From positions 58,392 through 122,391 of the forward strand of contig UZAN01039369.1 of the NCBI GenBank assembly GCA_900618425.1: DNA of 64,000 nt. The letters run 5' to 3'. A program made the position numbers and the translations under genes. This document shows, piece by piece, positions 61,090 through 64,000 of this stretch (position 1 is its first letter; each line of letters starts with the position of its first letter). Source of the stretch: Echinostoma caproni. Taxonomy: Eukaryota; Platyhelminthes; Trematoda; Plagiorchiida; Echinostomatidae. The notes under the pieces are model-generated. The model saw only the letters and a program-made list of their open reading frames with translations, ran no database searches and was not told where the DNA came from.

Positions 61090-61959
61090 TTAACAGTATT
61101 TGTAGTTCACTGGCTTACAGCCACGCAAGCCTGCTACCGACCCATCGGTCGTAGGCACACGACCATTTGGGGTAGATATGAGTCACACCCACACACACAG
61201 TTCCACGCAACACTACAGATGACCCCGACAAATGCAGAGTTCATCTACGTCACCAAGACCCTGGTAATTTTACCACCAGCTGCCAACTGTTAGAGATATC
61301 CGGCTAATCACGAAAAGTTAAGCAGCTAAAATGTGACCAACAGCTCTATAGGAAAGCTAATACTTTGGGAAAGCGAAGACAGTTTTAGGTGCGTGACTCC
61401 ATTGAATATTCTGTTGTTACAGGGCGATTCGTGGAGTAGATCGATCAAACAGGGAACGCCGTGCTCCTGATAAGCGGTAACAGTGCGGAGGTCGATGAAA
61501 GCGTCGTATTCGGATTATTTTAGCTCCACGAGTGACGGCCTCTTCCTGGTAGTCAAAAAGAGTCGTACCAGATGTAGTCTTATTCAAAACAGAGGAAGTG
61601 ACTTGCTTTTGCACATAACATTGTATTTTCAACAGATGTGGAATCTGATACTTTTTTGGTAATATCAATGTTCAACAGTATATCTGAATTCAGTGTGAAC
61701 TACGGTTTAGTGAATACTAATTTTCCAACCATTTAGAAAACAATGAAGTCTCATTCTATCTCCAAAAACCGCAGTATGCCTGTGATTCATGGGACTGGTT
61801 GTTTCTGAAGTATACATAGGGGAAGAGGTCGAACAGGTTCGAAATACTTTTGACCGAGTTTGGACCCTGGAGTCTTGTGCTCCGAGGAGTGAGGCTTGAT
61901 GCCTTCAACAAGACCGCGCTATATTGTGTATTAAAAGGGAAATAAAAACAAGTCTGATC

Positions 61960-62138
61960 TGTTTCCCAGTGGTCGAGTGAGTAGTATGTTTGCGCTCGGT
62001 CCCGGGTTCGACCCTCAGTTGAGTCGATGGATTCATGCTGCTGACGTGATCCAACCAGGTCGAAACAACCATCCAGTGCTTCACAGTTTTTCAGGTCACG
62101 CTTCATTCGCCGTGTGTACGACGAACTCCACTGTATAA
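61960..62138 (+). repeat. tRNA-derived SINE, family 1, copy F
   Basis: Plus-oriented copy: TTTCCCAGTGGTCGAGTGAG head, CCGGGTTCGACCCTC B-box, GATCCAACCAGGTCGAAAC body and GTGTACGACGAACTCC tail. About ten bases between the A- and B-boxes are missing compared with copy A. Confidence 0.7.
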
Positions 62139-62218
62139 TACTGCTCAGTGTTATCGCCCGTCTAATTTCATATCAAATCAATCAGTTGTATTTGGGTTAT
62201 TGTTTTTATTCATTACAG

Positions 62219-62354
62219 TTTCCATACCAGTTTGCACAACGATTAACCTCACAGTTTCCTGTGCCGGGTTTAATTGCTGTCCTTCGGGTTCTTATTGGCC
62301 AAACAATGATGATGGACTAGATGGAGGAACTAGAGCGCTGGCAACAGTACCCAG
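62219..62354 (+). CDS. unidentified candidate exon, cysteine-containing
   Basis: A plus-strand segment with a strong acceptor (TTTTTATTCATTACAG, ending 62218) and a good donor (CCCAG|GTAAAG at 62355). The 136 nt is open in the frame that begins with two bases of a split codon. The peptide includes CTTINLTVSCAGFNCCPSG and then a Gly/Asp-rich stretch, with four Cys in about 19 residues and one N-glycosylation-like NLT, suggestive of a secreted or extracellular domain. It lies about 80 bases after a SINE copy. A second Cys-containing plus-strand frame at about 61190-61290 could be related. No family was recognised. Confidence 0.33.
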
Positions 62355-64000
62355 GTAAAGATAGGAAATTCATGTAGACTACATTTTCTGAAGAACTTAA
62401 GTCGATATACGAAAATCACTGTTTACAATAATGAGTCTCTCTGACTGTCAGTTAGACAGATCCCTTGATCTTCACTCGGAAGGTCTAATCTATATGACCG
62501 CGTCACCCGGTCTAATTTGTCATACACTCATTCGATGTTTTAGGCTTATCACTTTTGACTTTCTAAGACTCTCCATTTGACCGCAGCATTGCTCATCACC
62601 AGATTCGTTCAGTGCGGTGTAGATAGTGGTGTTCGAACACTGACAGTTTGTTTTTATCCTGTTATTTTGATGTCCAGGTTTGGGTACCACTTAGTGGTAC
62701 GAACGAATTACCTCAGTACACATTCATCCCTCACAGTCAGGTGGCTGTCACGGCGGAGGCATAGCTGTCTCCAGTTCTGGAACGTGTTCAGAGTACAGTT
62801 ATCCACTTGAAAGCTGAGCACCGTTGACGTTGGTTACACGATTACACCCTAGTGTCTCTTCTACCCGTACGGTAGAATAATTTACCCTGTACTGCCCGGG
62901 ATAGTGGTATCGAAATAAGTTCTGTGGATCGTTTTAAATACTTGTGGAATGGCGAACGAGTAGAATGTAGACCGATATGCGACACTGAGCTATCTTCTTC
63001 ATCGCGATCCAAGCGAATATATATCACTTGGACGAGTGCTAGCTCCCCGCCCGCCTCCCTAACACTGCTACCTTTACCACATCACCTTGTGTGTGCATAC
63101 CAAGCTGTATGTTATCATCCCTCTGCCATCCAACGACCCTGATTCCGAGGTGGTAAGGTTAATTTCTTGTGCCCGAATGACACATGGGTCAACTTTTCTT
63201 GAATCAGTCTACCGTAATATCTGCATTCCTTTCTCTCTTTCCTTCGCTCTCTTTTCCCTTTTTTATGTGGACGGAACATCTCTGGTCTGGTTCATGTAGG
63301 CCGCCGACGGGATCACGGAACCATGAGGATATCCCATTTCCTGCTACACACACAAATTAAAAACAGTTGTTTTGTTTCTGTCGATCCCATCTAGGCAAAC
63401 TTTCTGCATTCCTACGGTGTCGTGATTTTTTCACTTCACTATAATGGAATCTTGAATAAATCATTCACTTATGATAGATGACCAGCACATAAGTTTGGTT
63501 AGTTCCCCTTTCAATTCTCCCGAAGCCGTAGGTGTAATCGCGATTCGACGGGTATACCAGTTCCCAATGACCAATAAACGCACTGGCGGAACAATGCGTG
63601 TGGTATCCAGTCCGGGGGTTTGACGGTCACCCACCACTTACACAAGTCGTTGGTAGGCAGACGGCACGCATCAAGTCATCTCTGCCGTCACAGAATTTCC
63701 AACAGCGAGGAGAACCAAAAGGTTTCGATTTTGCGAAATATTATTCGATTGCCCATCTTTTGTTTTGGTTTGATGAAAAGACCATTTTAATCCCTTCCCG
63801 CCCATCTCCTCCAGGTCACCTGAATCTATTACTGGCATGGGACCATTCGTCCCTTATTTGATGGAAAATAGCTGTGCACTCTCAGTCCAATACACACACA
63901 CACACCTAGGTTGGACGAAATTCGGGTCTGAACTACAGAATAGCTTGATAGGTGATTGAGACATCTGCGGAACCGATGATTTCACTTCGACCGAATATAC
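62355..64000. other. no gene recognised
   Basis: Several short plus-strand frames (60-90 codons) and a short AC repeat near 63892. If the candidate exon at 62219-62354 is real, later exons of that gene could lie here, but none could be defined. Confidence 0.4.

Noticed and set aside
62685..62720. KWYP in a minus-strand frame, as at the end of the C2 domain in SynGAP-family proteins
   Set aside because: Only four residues match, the frame is very short, and the position would lie upstream of the possible PH segment, in the wrong order.
1..64000. CRISPR arrays, operons, prophage or bacterial mobile systems
   Set aside because: The sequence is eukaryotic, with spliced exons and retroelements; the regularly spaced repeats seen are microsatellites.

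Overview
The window is eukaryotic and reads best as a parasitic flatworm (trematode fluke) genome. Coding sequence is sparse. Exons of one conserved gene are separated by introns of 1.6 to 9 kb. The space between is AT-rich and filled with decayed non-LTR retrotransposons, Penelope-like elements carrying a GIY-YIG domain, several tRNA-derived SINE families and microsatellites. There are no operons, ribosome binding sites or bacterial features. The fluke assignment is an inference from repeat types and gene structure; I cannot name the species.

The one gene I recognise runs on the minus strand from 53902 down to its stop codon at 26097. Six exons join with consensus splice sites and matching phases to give 744 codons plus one split codon and a stop. 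They encode most of the RasGAP domain (including the arginine finger and the FLR..CPAI motif), the tail after it, a Ser/Thr-rich linker, a coiled coil and a disordered C-terminus. This is the layout of the SynGAP/DAB2IP/RASAL2 family (Drosophila raskol, nematode gap-2). The first RasGAP helices and the PH and C2 domains expected upstream were not found with certainty. Two minus-strand segments at 60.0-61.1 kb are weak candidates, and part may be lost in the assembly gap at 56446-57128.

Layout: 1-12 kb, repeat relics including a reverse-transcriptase remnant at 1.6-2.1 kb and a SINE at 6.8 kb; 12.36-12.67 kb, an unidentified but well-bounded plus-strand candidate exon; 17.0-17.75 kb, a GC-rich repeat-like block; 20.4-21.3 kb, a Penelope-like relic; 22.3-23.6 kb, an unidentified possible coding relic with a SINE inside; 25.0-26.1 kb, the probable 3' UTR; 26.1-53.9 kb, the RasGAP exons and introns, which hold a palindromic tRNA-derived element, a second Penelope relic, SINEs and a long tetranucleotide repeat; 55.7-59.1 kb, two LINE relics pointing away from each other around the gap; 60-64 kb, candidate exons on both strands and another SINE.

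Functionally, the recognisable protein would switch off Ras-type GTPases at the membrane or in signalling complexes. Nothing resembles a novel multi-gene system. The most unusual items are a tRNA-like core framed by 43-bp inverted repeats matching at 42 positions, with an apparent core-deleted relative, and a substitution beside the RasGAP arginine finger.
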